Assembly (NCBI RefSeq): GCF_000698555.1
Contig: NZ_JFHE01000038.1
Coordinates: 1-55,853 of the forward strand
Direction: 5' to 3'
Length of the DNA: 55,853 nt
Origin: Caballeronia grimmiae
GTDB lineage: Bacteria; Pseudomonadota; Gammaproteobacteria; Burkholderiales; Burkholderiaceae
Below the pieces are notes generated by a model. The model had not been told where the DNA came from, ran no database searches, and saw only the letters and a program-made list of their open reading frames with translations. Below are positions 7,900 through 16,328 of the stretch, in pieces (within the stretch, counting starts at the first letter, position 1; the number at the start of each line of letters is the position of its first letter). A program made the position numbers and the translations under genes.

Positions 7900-9179
7900 A
7901 GACCACGCATTTCGATATCGCGATCATCGGCGCGGGACCGGCGGGCCTCGCGGCGGCGCGCGTGGCGTCCGCCGATGCGGGCGTTCGCGTGGCGCTGATC
8001 GACGACAATCCGCGTCCCGGCGGCCAGATCTGGCGGCAAGGACCGGCCGCCGCGCCGTCGCCGTTCCTGCGCGAGTGGATCGCCACGACAGCCCAGCGCA
8101 CCAACCTCGAACGCATCAGCGCAACGAAGGTCGCCGCCGCGCCCGGCGACAAGCGGCTCCTGCTTGAACGCGACGGCGCGCCCGCCGTCGTCACCTATTC
8201 GAAGCTGATTCTGACCACCGGCGCACGCGAGCGGCTGCTGCCGTTCGAAGGCTGGACCCTACCCGGCGTGACCGGCGCGGGCGGCTTGCAGGCGCTCGTC
8301 AAGGGCGGCTTGCCGGTGCGGAGCGAGCGCATCGTCGTCGCGGGAAGCGGGCCGCTGCTGCTCGCCGTCGCCGATACCGCGCGCCGCCACGGCGCGGACG
8401 TTCTCGCGGTGATCGAACAGGCGCCGATGGCGCGCGTCGCGCGTTTCGTGGCGTCGCTCGGCGCGACGCCGGGCAAGTTCGCGCAGGCGCTATCGCTCGG
8501 GCGCGCGCTGGGCGTTTCGCGGTATCGCGCGGGAAGCGTCGTCGTGAAGGCGCAGGGGCAAGGGCGCGTCGAAGCCGTGACGATCCGCACGCGCAACGGC
8601 GATGAGGTGATCGAAGCCGATCGCGTCGCGTGTGGCTACGGACTCGTGCGGAACGCGACGCTCGCATTGGCGCTCGGCTGTACGGTCGATGAACGCGGCG
8701 CTATCCGCATCGACGATAACCAGCGCACGTCGCTCACCGATGTTTTCGCGGCGGGCGAATGCACGGGCATCGGCGGCATGGAGCTGTCGCGGACGGAAGG
8801 CGCGTGCGCGGGACATGCGGCGCTCGGCGTGCCGATCGACGCCCGCCTGGCTCGCGAGCGAAACCGCTGGCGCACATTCGCGGCGCGCGTCGATCGCGCG
8901 TTTGCGCTCGGAGCCGACGCGCGCGCGATGCCGCCCGCCGACACGCTGATCTGCCGCTGCGAGGACGTGCGCATCGGCGATGTCGCTGCTCACGGAAGCT
9001 GGCGCGACGCGAAACTTCAGACGCGCTGCGGCATGGGCGCGTGTCAGGGGCGTATCTGCGGCGAGGCGGCCGCGCTCTATTTCGGCTGGCCGCGGGCGAT
9101 TGCGCGTGAGCCCTTCACGCCGATTCGCATCGACACGCTGATCGCGGCGTGCGAGCTTGCGGAACCGAACGAAGAATGA
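7896..9179 (+). CDS. lhpE: FAD/NAD-type large subunit of D-hydroxyproline dehydrogenase
   Basis: 427 residues. The N-terminal FAD fold (DIAIIGAGPAGLAAARVA, then PRPGGQIWR) and a second dinucleotide fold (ERIVVAGSGPLLLAVADTA, about residue 150) are followed by DVFAAGECTGIGGM. A C-terminal BFD-like [2Fe-2S] region carries cysteines in LICRCEDVR and CGMGACQGRIC. This is the architecture of alpha subunits of opine/hydroxyproline dehydrogenases. The start overlaps the previous stop (ATGA). It is the last catalytic gene of the operon. The deaminase and semialdehyde dehydrogenase that would complete the pathway are not present. Confidence 0.9.
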   Translation: MKTTHFDIAIIGAGPAGLAAARVASADAGVRVALIDDNPRPGGQIWRQGPAAAPSPFLREWIATTAQRTNLERISATKVAAAPGDKRLLLERDGAPAVVTYSKLILTTGARERLLPFEGWTLPGVTGAGGLQALVKGGLPVRSERIVVAGSGPLLLAVADTARRHGADVLAVIEQAPMARVARFVASLGATPGKFAQALSLGRALGVSRYRAGSVVVKAQGQGRVEAVTIRTRNGDEVIEADRVACGYGLVRNATLALALGCTVDERGAIRIDDNQRTSLTDVFAAGECTGIGGMELSRTEGACAGHAALGVPIDARLARERNRWRTFAARVDRAFALGADARAMPPADTLICRCEDVRIGDVAAHGSWRDAKLQTRCGMGACQGRICGEAAALYFGWPRAIAREPFTPIRIDTLIAACELAEPNEE

Positions 9180-9204
9180 CGGACGGAAAAGAATAGTGGG
9201 GACA

Positions 9205-9240
9205 GCGCGAATATTGGCGCAGTTCGCGCGTCACTATAAT
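9205..9240 (+). promoter_or_regulatory. Promoter and dyad upstream of the AraC-type regulator
   Basis: GCGCGAA (9205-9211) and TTCGCGC (9223-9229) form a 7-bp inverted repeat over the expected -35 region. A perfect TATAAT follows at 9235-9240, 31 bases before the regulator start. A weak -35 (TTGGCG, 9214-9219) lies within the dyad. This suggests a promoter controlled by a dimeric protein. Confidence 0.6.
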
Positions 9241-9271
9241 CGTCCCGAAATTTACGACCCCCGAACGCACG

Positions 9272-10111
9272 ATGAGCATGCAAGGGCTGATTGCCGGACC
9301 CGCTTCGCCTCGTGCGGCCAACGACGATGCCTTGCCGTCGCCGCAGCCTTCGACGCTGCGCGACATGCTCTCGCACTTCGCCTTGCTCGCGCCGGTCTTC
9401 GATGCGATGCCCGACATCGTCTTCTTCGTGAAGGACCGCGACGCGCGCTACGCGATGGTCAACCGCACGCTTGCGCGCCGCTGTGGACACAAGGACGACA
9501 AGACGGCGCTCCTCGGCAAGACGGCGGAAGACGTGTTTCCGCGCCGCTTCGGCCGCATCTACACGGCGCAGGATCAGACCATCATCGCGCAGGGCGTGCA
9601 GTTGATCGATCAGCTCGAACTGCATCTGTACCCCGGACGTGAGCCCGGCTGGTGCATGACCTGCAAGCAACCGCTTTACGACGCGCAAGGCAGCATCGTC
9701 GGACTCGCCGGCATTTCGCGCGACCTGCAAGCCGCGGAAGGGACGCATCCCGCGTATAGCCGGCTCGCGGCGGTGGTGCAGCACATTCAGGAAAATTACG
9801 TGCAGCCGCTCAACATGCGCGATCTCGCACGGATGGCGAACATGTCGATTGCGCAGCTCGAGCGCTACTTTCACAAGGTCTTTCACCTGACGCCGCGCCA
9901 AGTCCTGCTCAAGACCCGGCTCGATGCCGCCACCGCGCTGCTCCTCACAGACGAGAAGGTCACGGACGTCGCCGCATTGTGCGGATACACCGATCACAGC
10001 GCGTTCACGCGCCAGTTCAAGGCGACGGTCGGCATCACGCCGACGGAGTATCGCGCGTTGCTGCAATCGGCGCCGGTGCGGGCGGATATTCCGAGCCTTG
10101 CGAATGTCTGA
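9272..10111 (+). CDS. PAS-domain AraC-family transcriptional regulator
   Basis: 279-residue regulator. A PAS-like sensor spans about residues 35-155 (VFDAMPDIVFFVKDRDARYA ... YDAQGSIVGLAGISRD). It is joined to an AraC double helix-turn-helix (about 168-270), with the diagnostic second-helix motif DVAALCGYTDHSAFTRQFKA. Most AraC regulators of catabolic operons carry a cupin sensor, so the PAS fusion is less common. It lies 92 bases downstream of the hydroxyproline dehydrogenase genes in the same direction with its own TATAAT promoter, and is the obvious candidate regulator of that operon. That role is inferred from position. Confidence 0.9.
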   Translation: MSMQGLIAGPASPRAANDDALPSPQPSTLRDMLSHFALLAPVFDAMPDIVFFVKDRDARYAMVNRTLARRCGHKDDKTALLGKTAEDVFPRRFGRIYTAQDQTIIAQGVQLIDQLELHLYPGREPGWCMTCKQPLYDAQGSIVGLAGISRDLQAAEGTHPAYSRLAAVVQHIQENYVQPLNMRDLARMANMSIAQLERYFHKVFHLTPRQVLLKTRLDAATALLLTDEKVTDVAALCGYTDHSAFTRQFKATVGITPTEYRALLQSAPVRADIPSLANV

Positions 10112-10482
10112 CGAGAAAGTTGGACGCGTGCACGACGAAATTACACGGTCGTGCGTATCGCCGGCCGGTTTGCGGCAGACGGGCGCAATGCCTTGCGCCG
10201 TATGGGGCGAAGCTCCAGCGCAGACGCCGCTCGCCGGTCCGGATATTGCTAAATGTGCTTGCCGGGTTCCGGCGACTGTCCTGGTCAGGGCGGCGCTCCC
10301 CGGACACCGCGAGACGTTCCGCACCGGCGCACGCGCGGTAGAAAACACGGTGCGTTCGGAATTCCTGCCGCGTTTTTCTGTCAACGAAAGCGCACGAGCG
10401 CAAGGTAGACAGATTTGAACGAAGCGGCGAGCCGTGGAGACCGTGCGCGAGAATTCCGTTTTAGGCAGTCGAAAACAAAATC
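10112..10482. other. Intergenic region with a small hairpin
   Basis: No supported gene. GGCGCAA (10182-10188) pairs with TTGCGCC (10193-10199) around a 4-base loop but has no T-tract. It may end the regulator transcript. Short frames on both strands here lack ribosome sites. Confidence 0.4.
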
Positions 10483-10893
10483 ATGAACGAAGTTGCAAGA
10501 CTGGGGCATACGCGGATCGTACTCATCGAAGACGATCCCGAAAGCAGGGCATCACTGCAGTTGTTGCTGGAAGAAGAAGGGGCCGATGTCATCGCCGTGG
10601 CCGACGCCGAAGACGGCGCGGAAACCGCGATCCGCGTGCTTCCCGATGCAGTGATCTGCGATCTAGACCTTCCGGGAATGGACGGTTTCTATCTCATCCA
10701 ACGTTTGCGCGACCACGAGATACGCGGGAATCTGCCGCCGTCCGTCGCCATCGCGCTGACGGGGCATGACGGCGATGAGTATCGATTACGAAGCATCGGC
10801 GAAGGCTTTCAGCACTTCATGACGAAGCCAGCGAATCCCGACGAGCTCGTGACGCTGATTCAGGACGCGCTCAACGTGCGTGTCGTCGCCTGA
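10483..10893 (+). CDS. Single-domain response regulator
   Basis: 136-residue stand-alone receiver (CheY-like) without an output domain. All phosphorylation residues are visible: the acidic pair in VLIEDDPES, the acceptor Asp in AVICDLDLPGMDGF, the Thr in IALTGHDG, and the Lys in HFMTKPANPDE. It would act through protein contact, for example in a phosphorelay. No kinase gene is adjacent, but a hybrid kinase and a BetR-receiver protein lie 3-6 kb to the right. A GC hairpin follows the stop. Confidence 0.92.
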   Translation: MNEVARLGHTRIVLIEDDPESRASLQLLLEEEGADVIAVADAEDGAETAIRVLPDAVICDLDLPGMDGFYLIQRLRDHEIRGNLPPSVAIALTGHDGDEYRLRSIGEGFQHFMTKPANPDELVTLIQDALNVRVVA

Positions 10894-10901
10894 TGCCGGC
10901 A

Positions 10902-10926
10902 ACGCGCCGCGCAGCGCGCGGCGCGT
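10902..10926. terminator. GC hairpin between convergent genes
   Basis: ACGCGCCGCGC (10902-10912) and GCGCGGCGCGT (10916-10926) form an 11-bp stem with a 3-base loop, between the receiver gene ending at 10893 and the leftward membrane-protein gene ending at 10932. A U-tract is absent, so termination efficiency is uncertain. Confidence 0.6.
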
Positions 10927-10931
10927 CGCAC

Positions 10932-11102
10932 TCAGGAACGGTCGCGGTTGCGCGCTCGCGTGGCGCCCGTTATCACGGCGATACCGAGCAGGATGACCGC
11001 GACGATGGCGATCGTGTGCTGCGCCACGTGCATGGCGACGAGCGCCCACGACACCCCGCCGATGAAAATAAGCCAGCCCACGAGATAAATGATGAGCGTC
11101 AT
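10932..11102 (-). CDS. Small membrane protein (56 aa)
   Basis: The peptide starts MTLIIYLVGWLIFIGGVSWA. It has two hydrophobic helices (about residues 3-23 and 30-47) and a basic tail (RARNRDRS), so both ends probably face the same side of the inner membrane. AAAAGGAG lies 5 bases before the ATG, a strong ribosome site that argues this short frame is translated. I do not recognise a named family. It is convergent with the receiver gene and divergent from the GST gene. Confidence 0.75.
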   Translation of the reverse strand: MTLIIYLVGWLIFIGGVSWALVAMHVAQHTIAIVAVILLGIAVITGATRARNRDRS

Positions 11103-11201
11103 CGAGTTCTCCTTTTGCTTGGTCTAACGTGTTGAGCCGAATGGTTCTGCAAGATCCGTACCGTCCATCCTCGTACCCGCCGGCTCACCGCGAACAACAC
11201 C

Positions 11202-11873
11202 ATGCTGACTGTGCATCACCTCAATAATTCGCGGTCGCAGCGCGTGCTGTGGATGCTCGAAGAACTCGGCGTCGAATACGAGCTGAAGCGCTACGAACGC
11301 GATCCCCACACGATGCTCGCGCCGCCCGAACTGCGCGCCGTGCATCCGCTCGGCAAGTCGCCCGTCATTACCGATGGCGCGTTGACCATCGCGGAATCGG
11401 GGGCGATCCTCGAATATCTCGTCGACCGCTACGGCGAAGGGCGCTTTGCTCCGCCGCACGGCGCGTCGCCGGAACGCGTGCGCTACAACTACTGGATGCA
11501 CTACGCGGAAGGATCGGCGATGCCGCCGCTGTTGCTCAAGCTCGTTGCTTCGCGGATTGCGGGCGCGAAGATGCCGTTCTTCGCCAGGCCGGTCGCCAAG
11601 CGCATCGCACAGACGCTGCAGTCGGGCTTCATCGATCCGCAACTGAAGTTGCACTTCGGCTATATCGACAGCGAGCTTTCGAAGTCGCCGTGGTTCGCGG
11701 GCGATACCTTCAGCGCCGCCGACGTGCAGATGAGCTTTCCGCTCGAAGCGGCCAGCCAGCGCGCGGGGGCGAAGCAACTGCCGCAGGTCCGCGCGTTCCT
11801 GGAACGCATTCATGCGCGGCCGGCTTATCGGCGTGCGCTGGAACGCGGCGGCCGATACGACTACGCGGATTGA
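11202..11873 (+). CDS. Glutathione S-transferase
   Basis: 223-residue cytosolic GST. The thioredoxin-like N-terminus (about 1-78) contains the bacterial Ser active-site region HHLNNSRSQRVLWMLEELG and the glutathione-binding HPLGKSPVITDGALTIAESG. The all-helical C-terminal domain ends with WFAGDTFSAADVQMSFPLEA. It would conjugate or reduce electrophiles with glutathione. The natural substrate is unknown. It is followed 65 bases later by the NERD-helicase gene in the same direction. Confidence 0.92.
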   Translation: MLTVHHLNNSRSQRVLWMLEELGVEYELKRYERDPHTMLAPPELRAVHPLGKSPVITDGALTIAESGAILEYLVDRYGEGRFAPPHGASPERVRYNYWMHYAEGSAMPPLLLKLVASRIAGAKMPFFARPVAKRIAQTLQSGFIDPQLKLHFGYIDSELSKSPWFAGDTFSAADVQMSFPLEAASQRAGAKQLPQVRAFLERIHARPAYRRALERGGRYDYAD

Positions 11874-11938
11874 CCGTTGCGTACAATGAGGCGCACAGCG
11901 GGCGTATGCGACGCCTGAACTCACGCCAAAGGTAACGC

Positions 11939-13576
11939 ATGGCCCGAATCGTTCCCGACGACTGGAAGAACCTCGAAGCGACCGGCGCCGCCGCACGCGA
12001 ACTGGAAACGCTCTCGCTGCTCGAAAAGCTGCCTGAGGACTATACGGTCTATCACGGCGTTCACTGGACACGCATCAACGAAGGCTTCTCCGTCTTCGGC
12101 GAGGCGGACTTCGTCGTCGTCGCGCCGTCCGGACGCGTGCTGATGATCGAGATGAAAGCGGGCTTTCTGCGCGAAACGAGTGCGGGACTCGTCAAGGTGT
12201 ATCTGCAGAAGGAGCGCAACGTCGCCATCCAGCTTGCACGCACGCTGGAGAATCTGCATCGGCGCTTCACGGCGGCGTTCGGCGCGGGGACGTATCGCAT
12301 CGAAGAGCTGCTGTATTGCCCGGATTACACGGTGAAGGATGCGGCGATCGCGGGCGTGCCGCCGGGGCGTATCGTCGATGCAAGCCGCAAGGCGCAGCTT
12401 GCGCGCGTGGTGCTGGAGATTCTTCCGCCGGACGAGCCGCGCTTCGAAGCAGCCGCGCGCATCCATCACTTTCTCGCCGATGAACTCTCGCTCACGCCGG
12501 ACACGAACGCGCTCGTCGGCGAGGCGAACACGCTCGTCACGCGTCTGTCGGGCGGTCTCGCGACGTGGGCGCGCCGGCTCGAGTTCGAGCCGTTCCGCTT
12601 GCGCGTGATCGCGACAGCGGGCGCCGGCAAGACGCAACTCGCCGTGCGCGTGATGCGCGATGCGCTCGCGGCGGGCAAGAGCGTGCTGTACGTCTGCTTC
12701 AACCGGCCGCTCGCGGACCATATCCGCGCGATTGCGCCGAAAGAAGCGAAGATTGCGAATTATCATCAGTTGAGCGCGGCGGTGGCGCGCGATGCCGGCA
12801 GTCCGCCCGATTTCAGCCAGCCCAACGTTTTCACGACGCTTGAAGAGCGCTTCGCCGCCGTGCCGGTGCCCGAGCACTGGAAGACGGATGTGCTGATCGT
12901 CGACGAGGGCCAGGATTTTCATGCGGCGTGGGTCGAAGCGCTGGAACGGCTGCTCAATCCGGATGGCGCATGGTGGTGGCTCGAAGACCCGATGCAAAAC
13001 CTCTATTTGCGCGAGCCGGTTGCGCTGCCCGGCTGGACGATCCTGCGCGAAAGCACGAACTATCGCAGTCCGCGCGACGTGCTCGGCTTCATCCGCAAGA
13101 TCGTCGGGCCGAACGTGCGGCTCGAGTCGGGGAGTCCGTTCGATGGTTCCGATGTCACCGTGTCCACTTACGAGGACGGCCATCCCGAGGAAGTGATCGA
13201 AGCGACCAAGCGCGCGATCACTCACGCGCTCTCGCTCGGCTTTCGCAAGCAGGACATCGCGGTGCTGTCGTTCCGGGGGCGCGAGGGCTCGGCGCTGACG
13301 GCGGTCGATCATCTCGGGCCGCATCGGCTGCGCGCGTTCACCGGAACCTATGATTTGTTCGGCAATCCGGAGTATCGCGAAGGCGACGTGCTGCTCGAAT
13401 CGATCTATCGCTTCAAGGGCCAATCCGCGCCGTGCGTGATTCTCACCGAAGTCGATTTCGATGTCCTCGACGATCAGGCCGCGCGCAAGGTCTTCGTCGG
13501 CGCGACGCGCGCAACGATGAAGCTGATCGTCGTCGCGTCGGAGCGCGCGGCGCACGAAATCGACGCGCTCGGTTGA
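11939..13576 (+). CDS. NERD nuclease-domain / UvrD-like helicase fusion
   Basis: 545-residue two-part protein. The N-terminal NERD domain (about 20-130) keeps PD-(D/E)XK-like residues: Asp in EADFVVVAPSG and Glu-x-Lys in LMIEMKAGF. From about residue 215 a superfamily-1 helicase ATPase follows, with Walker A TAGAGKTQLA, Walker B VLIVDEGQDF, the motif V-like region RFKGQSAPCVIL, and motif VI FVGATRATM. It is short for a full UvrD helicase. NERD-helicase fusions act on DNA, and relatives occur near defence genes. No defence neighbours are present here, so DNA repair is equally possible. It lies between the GST and hybrid-kinase genes in one direction. Confidence 0.88.
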   Translation: MARIVPDDWKNLEATGAAARELETLSLLEKLPEDYTVYHGVHWTRINEGFSVFGEADFVVVAPSGRVLMIEMKAGFLRETSAGLVKVYLQKERNVAIQLARTLENLHRRFTAAFGAGTYRIEELLYCPDYTVKDAAIAGVPPGRIVDASRKAQLARVVLEILPPDEPRFEAAARIHHFLADELSLTPDTNALVGEANTLVTRLSGGLATWARRLEFEPFRLRVIATAGAGKTQLAVRVMRDALAAGKSVLYVCFNRPLADHIRAIAPKEAKIANYHQLSAAVARDAGSPPDFSQPNVFTTLEERFAAVPVPEHWKTDVLIVDEGQDFHAAWVEALERLLNPDGAWWWLEDPMQNLYLREPVALPGWTILRESTNYRSPRDVLGFIRKIVGPNVRLESGSPFDGSDVTVSTYEDGHPEEVIEATKRAITHALSLGFRKQDIAVLSFRGREGSALTAVDHLGPHRLRAFTGTYDLFGNPEYREGDVLLESIYRFKGQSAPCVILTEVDFDVLDDQAARKVFVGATRATMKLIVVASERAAHEIDALG

Positions 13577-13610
13577 GCGGCGTCGCCCGCCGCGCCCGCT
13601 ACGACCGAAC

Positions 13611-15455
13611 ATGGCCATCACTCGCACCGACGCTTCGCTTCGCACGCCGGCCGCGCGTCCGTGGCTGCGCCGCGTCTGGTATGCGGTGATTCTCGCGCTG
13701 GCGGTGGCGCCGCCGTTCGGCATCGTCGGCTATATGGTGTATTCGGGGCTCGTCTCGCGCGAGTCGCATCACATCGTGATGCCCTACGAAGGCGTTTACT
13801 GGAATGCCGCGCAGTTGCAGATCGCCTATGAGCGATTCGAGACGCAGGTGCTGCTGTATCGCAATGGCATCGACGAGGATGCCGACGCCGTGCGCGCAAG
13901 CTATGCGCGCCTGCTGGCACGCCTCGACGACGCATCGAAAACGACCCGCACGCCAGAGGGACACGAGGCGCTGCTCGCACGTCAGCGAGAGATTTTGCGG
14001 CAGTTGCGCACGGCGCTCGCGTCAATCGAGTTGGATGTGCAGACCCTCCAGGGCGAGCGACAGCGCACGCTGCGCATCATCGGCGTGCTGCGGCAGAACG
14101 CGCCCGCCGTCTCGGAACTGGCGAGCGGCCGGCGGCTCATGGATGCCGCCGAGCACGAGGCCATCTACTACGACTTTCAGGCCAAGCGCCGTTATCTGAT
14201 CTATAGCGGCATTCTGCTCGGGCTGCTGTCGGCGGGGGCGACGTCGCTTCTGCTGCTCAACGGCTACCGGCGCACGCGGCTGATCGAACAGCAACGCGCC
14301 GCGCTCGCCGCGGAACATCAGGCCACGCGGGCGGCGCGCGAGGCGGGCGTCGCGAAGGACACGTTCCTCGGCATGATCAGTCACGAACTGCGCACGCCTC
14401 TGCATGCCATCGTGTCGTCGATCGAACTGCTCGGGCTCAATCTGCGCAACGAGGCGGACCGCAAGATCATTCAGCGGCTGGAAACCGGGGCGCGCCATCT
14501 CGAAGCGCAGATGCGCGATCTCACCGACTACGCGCGCCTCGGCGCGGGCAAGCTCGAACTGCGCATGGCCGTGTTCGATCCGGCGGAGTTGCTCGAATCC
14601 ATCGTCGATGCCAACGCGCCCGCCGCCACGTCGAAGGGCCTGCATTTGCGCGGCGACTATACCGGCAAGCGCGGGCCGCTCGAGTCGGACCCGCATCGGG
14701 TGCGGCAGATCGTGACGAATCTCGTGACCAACGCGATCAAATACACGGATTCCGGTTCCATCGACGTGCATTTCGCGCGCTCGGAAACGCGCCTCGACAT
14801 CACCGTGACGGATACCGGGCCGGGCATTTCGCGCGAGCAATTGCCGCTGATCTTTCAGGAGTTTACGCAACTGGATTCGTCCAGCACACGGCGTTTCGAT
14901 GGCGCGGGCATGGGCCTCGCGGTCGTGCGCGGGCTCGTCGAACTGCTGGGCGGGACCATCGAAGTGTCGAGCGAAGTGGGCGAGGGCGCGGCGTTTCGCG
15001 TGAGCTTGCCGGCGGCGTCTGTCGAGCGCATGCCCGAACTTGGCGAAACGCATGCCGATGCGCCCGGCTCGCGCAAGTCGCGCGTGCTCGTCATCGACGA
15101 TCACGAGGCGATCCGCGAATCGCTGATCGAAATGCTGACGCATCTGGGCTATTGGGCGGTCGGGGCGCCGGATGTGGACAGCGCGCTCGCGTGGCTGCGC
15201 GCCTACGACGCCGACGTGATCCTCGCCGACCTCCACATGCCCGGCAAGGACGGCTATTCGTTCGCGAACGAGTATCGCGCGCGCACGGCGCCGGGCGGGA
15301 GCGTGCCGATCATCGCGGTGAGCGCGTATGTGCCGGAACTGGTCGATCCGAGCGCGTCGGTGCTGTTCTTCGATTATCTGCTGAAGCCCGTGCGATACGA
15401 CGTGCTGAAGGCCGCCGTGCATCGGGCCGCGACGGCGCGGCGGCGCGCCGCCTGA
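13611..15455 (+). CDS. Hybrid sensor histidine kinase
   Basis: 614-residue inner-membrane kinase. Two membrane helices (about 22-46 and 194-217) flank a periplasmic, mostly helical sensor (47-193) rich in Arg/Leu heptads, reminiscent of four-helix-bundle sensors. There is no HAMP or PAS domain. The phospho-accepting His258 is in GMISHELRTPLH. The ATPase domain shows NLVTNAIKYTDSG, DTGPGIS and GAGMGLAVV boxes. The C-terminal receiver (about 487-607) has the acidic pair VIDDHE, acceptor Asp in ADLHMPGKDG, Ser in AVSAYV and Lys in LLKPV. It is convergent with the BetR-receiver gene ending 18 bases away. Confidence 0.95.
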   Translation: MAITRTDASLRTPAARPWLRRVWYAVILALAVAPPFGIVGYMVYSGLVSRESHHIVMPYEGVYWNAAQLQIAYERFETQVLLYRNGIDEDADAVRASYARLLARLDDASKTTRTPEGHEALLARQREILRQLRTALASIELDVQTLQGERQRTLRIIGVLRQNAPAVSELASGRRLMDAAEHEAIYYDFQAKRRYLIYSGILLGLLSAGATSLLLLNGYRRTRLIEQQRAALAAEHQATRAAREAGVAKDTFLGMISHELRTPLHAIVSSIELLGLNLRNEADRKIIQRLETGARHLEAQMRDLTDYARLGAGKLELRMAVFDPAELLESIVDANAPAATSKGLHLRGDYTGKRGPLESDPHRVRQIVTNLVTNAIKYTDSGSIDVHFARSETRLDITVTDTGPGISREQLPLIFQEFTQLDSSSTRRFDGAGMGLAVVRGLVELLGGTIEVSSEVGEGAAFRVSLPAASVERMPELGETHADAPGSRKSRVLVIDDHEAIRESLIEMLTHLGYWAVGAPDVDSALAWLRAYDADVILADLHMPGKDGYSFANEYRARTAPGGSVPIIAVSAYVPELVDPSASVLFFDYLLKPVRYDVLKAAVHRAATARRRAA

Positions 15456-15473
15456 TGCGCGGCGCGATTGCGC

Positions 15474-16328
15474 TCAGGCGCGCAATAGCCGCTTGGACAA
15501 GTCCGCGACCAGAATGCCGAGCCGCGCGGGTTTCTCGAAGCAGGTGACGTTGTAATCGCGGATGATCTGGCTGATCTCCGATTCGCTCGCCTTGCCCGTC
15601 ATCAGTTCGCCGGTGAGCACGAACACCGGCGCATCGGGGTTGTCCGACTCGCGCACCGCCTTGATCGCGTCCGCCGACGTGTGGACGCCGAACAGCCAGT
15701 CGATCACCACCGCATCGAATACCTGCGACTGCAGCGCGTCGAGGAACGCGTCGAGACCGTAGAAGGCCATCGCCGTGAAGCCGGTCATCTCCAGATAGTC
15801 GTGGAGGTTGTCGGCGGAGGCGTGATCGTCATCGACGACGGCGATGATCGGCTTGTCGGTATCCGCCCGGCGCGGCAGGATTTCGATCTTGTGCACGTCG
15901 CAGGCTTCCTGCAACAGCACGCCTTCGTGACGCGTCACGACCCAGCGGCCGTTGACCTTCTGCGTGATGAAATCGGGCCGCGTGCCCGGTTCGAGGGCAT
16001 TGCCGATCCACGCGGTGCACGGAATCTCGACGGAGCCGAGTTTCAGCACGGCGTCGTGCGGCACGCCTTCGGTGTCGTCAGGACGCGCGTTGATGGCGTC
16101 GAAGAGCTTGAGCGCGGGTTCGTCGAAGGCGTCGGCGACGCGGCGAATCTGCGCGATCGTCCACGGGCTGTTGCCGCGCAGTTTCCGGTGCCCCTGCGAA
16201 AAGCTGAGGTCCAGAATGCGGCACAACTCGGCCGTTTGCTGCCGCTTGCCGATGCCGTGACGGCTCATGAGCTCGCGCACGCGCTCGGCGACAGCGAGCG
16301 ATTCCGAAGAAGACGTTTCAGTGACCAT
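15474..16328 (-). CDS. BetR-domain DNA-binding protein with C-terminal receiver domain
   Basis: 284 residues. The N-terminal half matches BetR, a helix-turn-helix domain found in proteobacterial regulators (about 10-85, core RQQTAELCRILDLSFSQGHR and NSPWTIAQIRRVADAF). A linker with a beta-rich segment follows. The C-terminal receiver (about 160-283) has a complete site: acidic trio in VVDDDHA, acceptor Asp in VVIDWLFG, Thr in FVLTGEL and Lys in CFEKPARL. Output-first, receiver-last order is the reverse of standard response regulators. Upstream in-frame codons exist to 16754, but composition changes sharply there, so MVTETSSSES was taken. It is the likely partner of the convergent hybrid kinase. 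Confidence 0.88.
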   Translation of the reverse strand: MVTETSSSESLAVAERVRELMSRHGIGKRQQTAELCRILDLSFSQGHRKLRGNSPWTIAQIRRVADAFDEPALKLFDAINARPDDTEGVPHDAVLKLGSVEIPCTAWIGNALEPGTRPDFITQKVNGRWVVTRHEGVLLQEACDVHKIEILPRRADTDKPIIAVVDDDHASADNLHDYLEMTGFTAMAFYGLDAFLDALQSQVFDAVVIDWLFGVHTSADAIKAVRESDNPDAPVFVLTGELMTGKASESEISQIIRDYNVTCFEKPARLGILVADLSKRLLRA

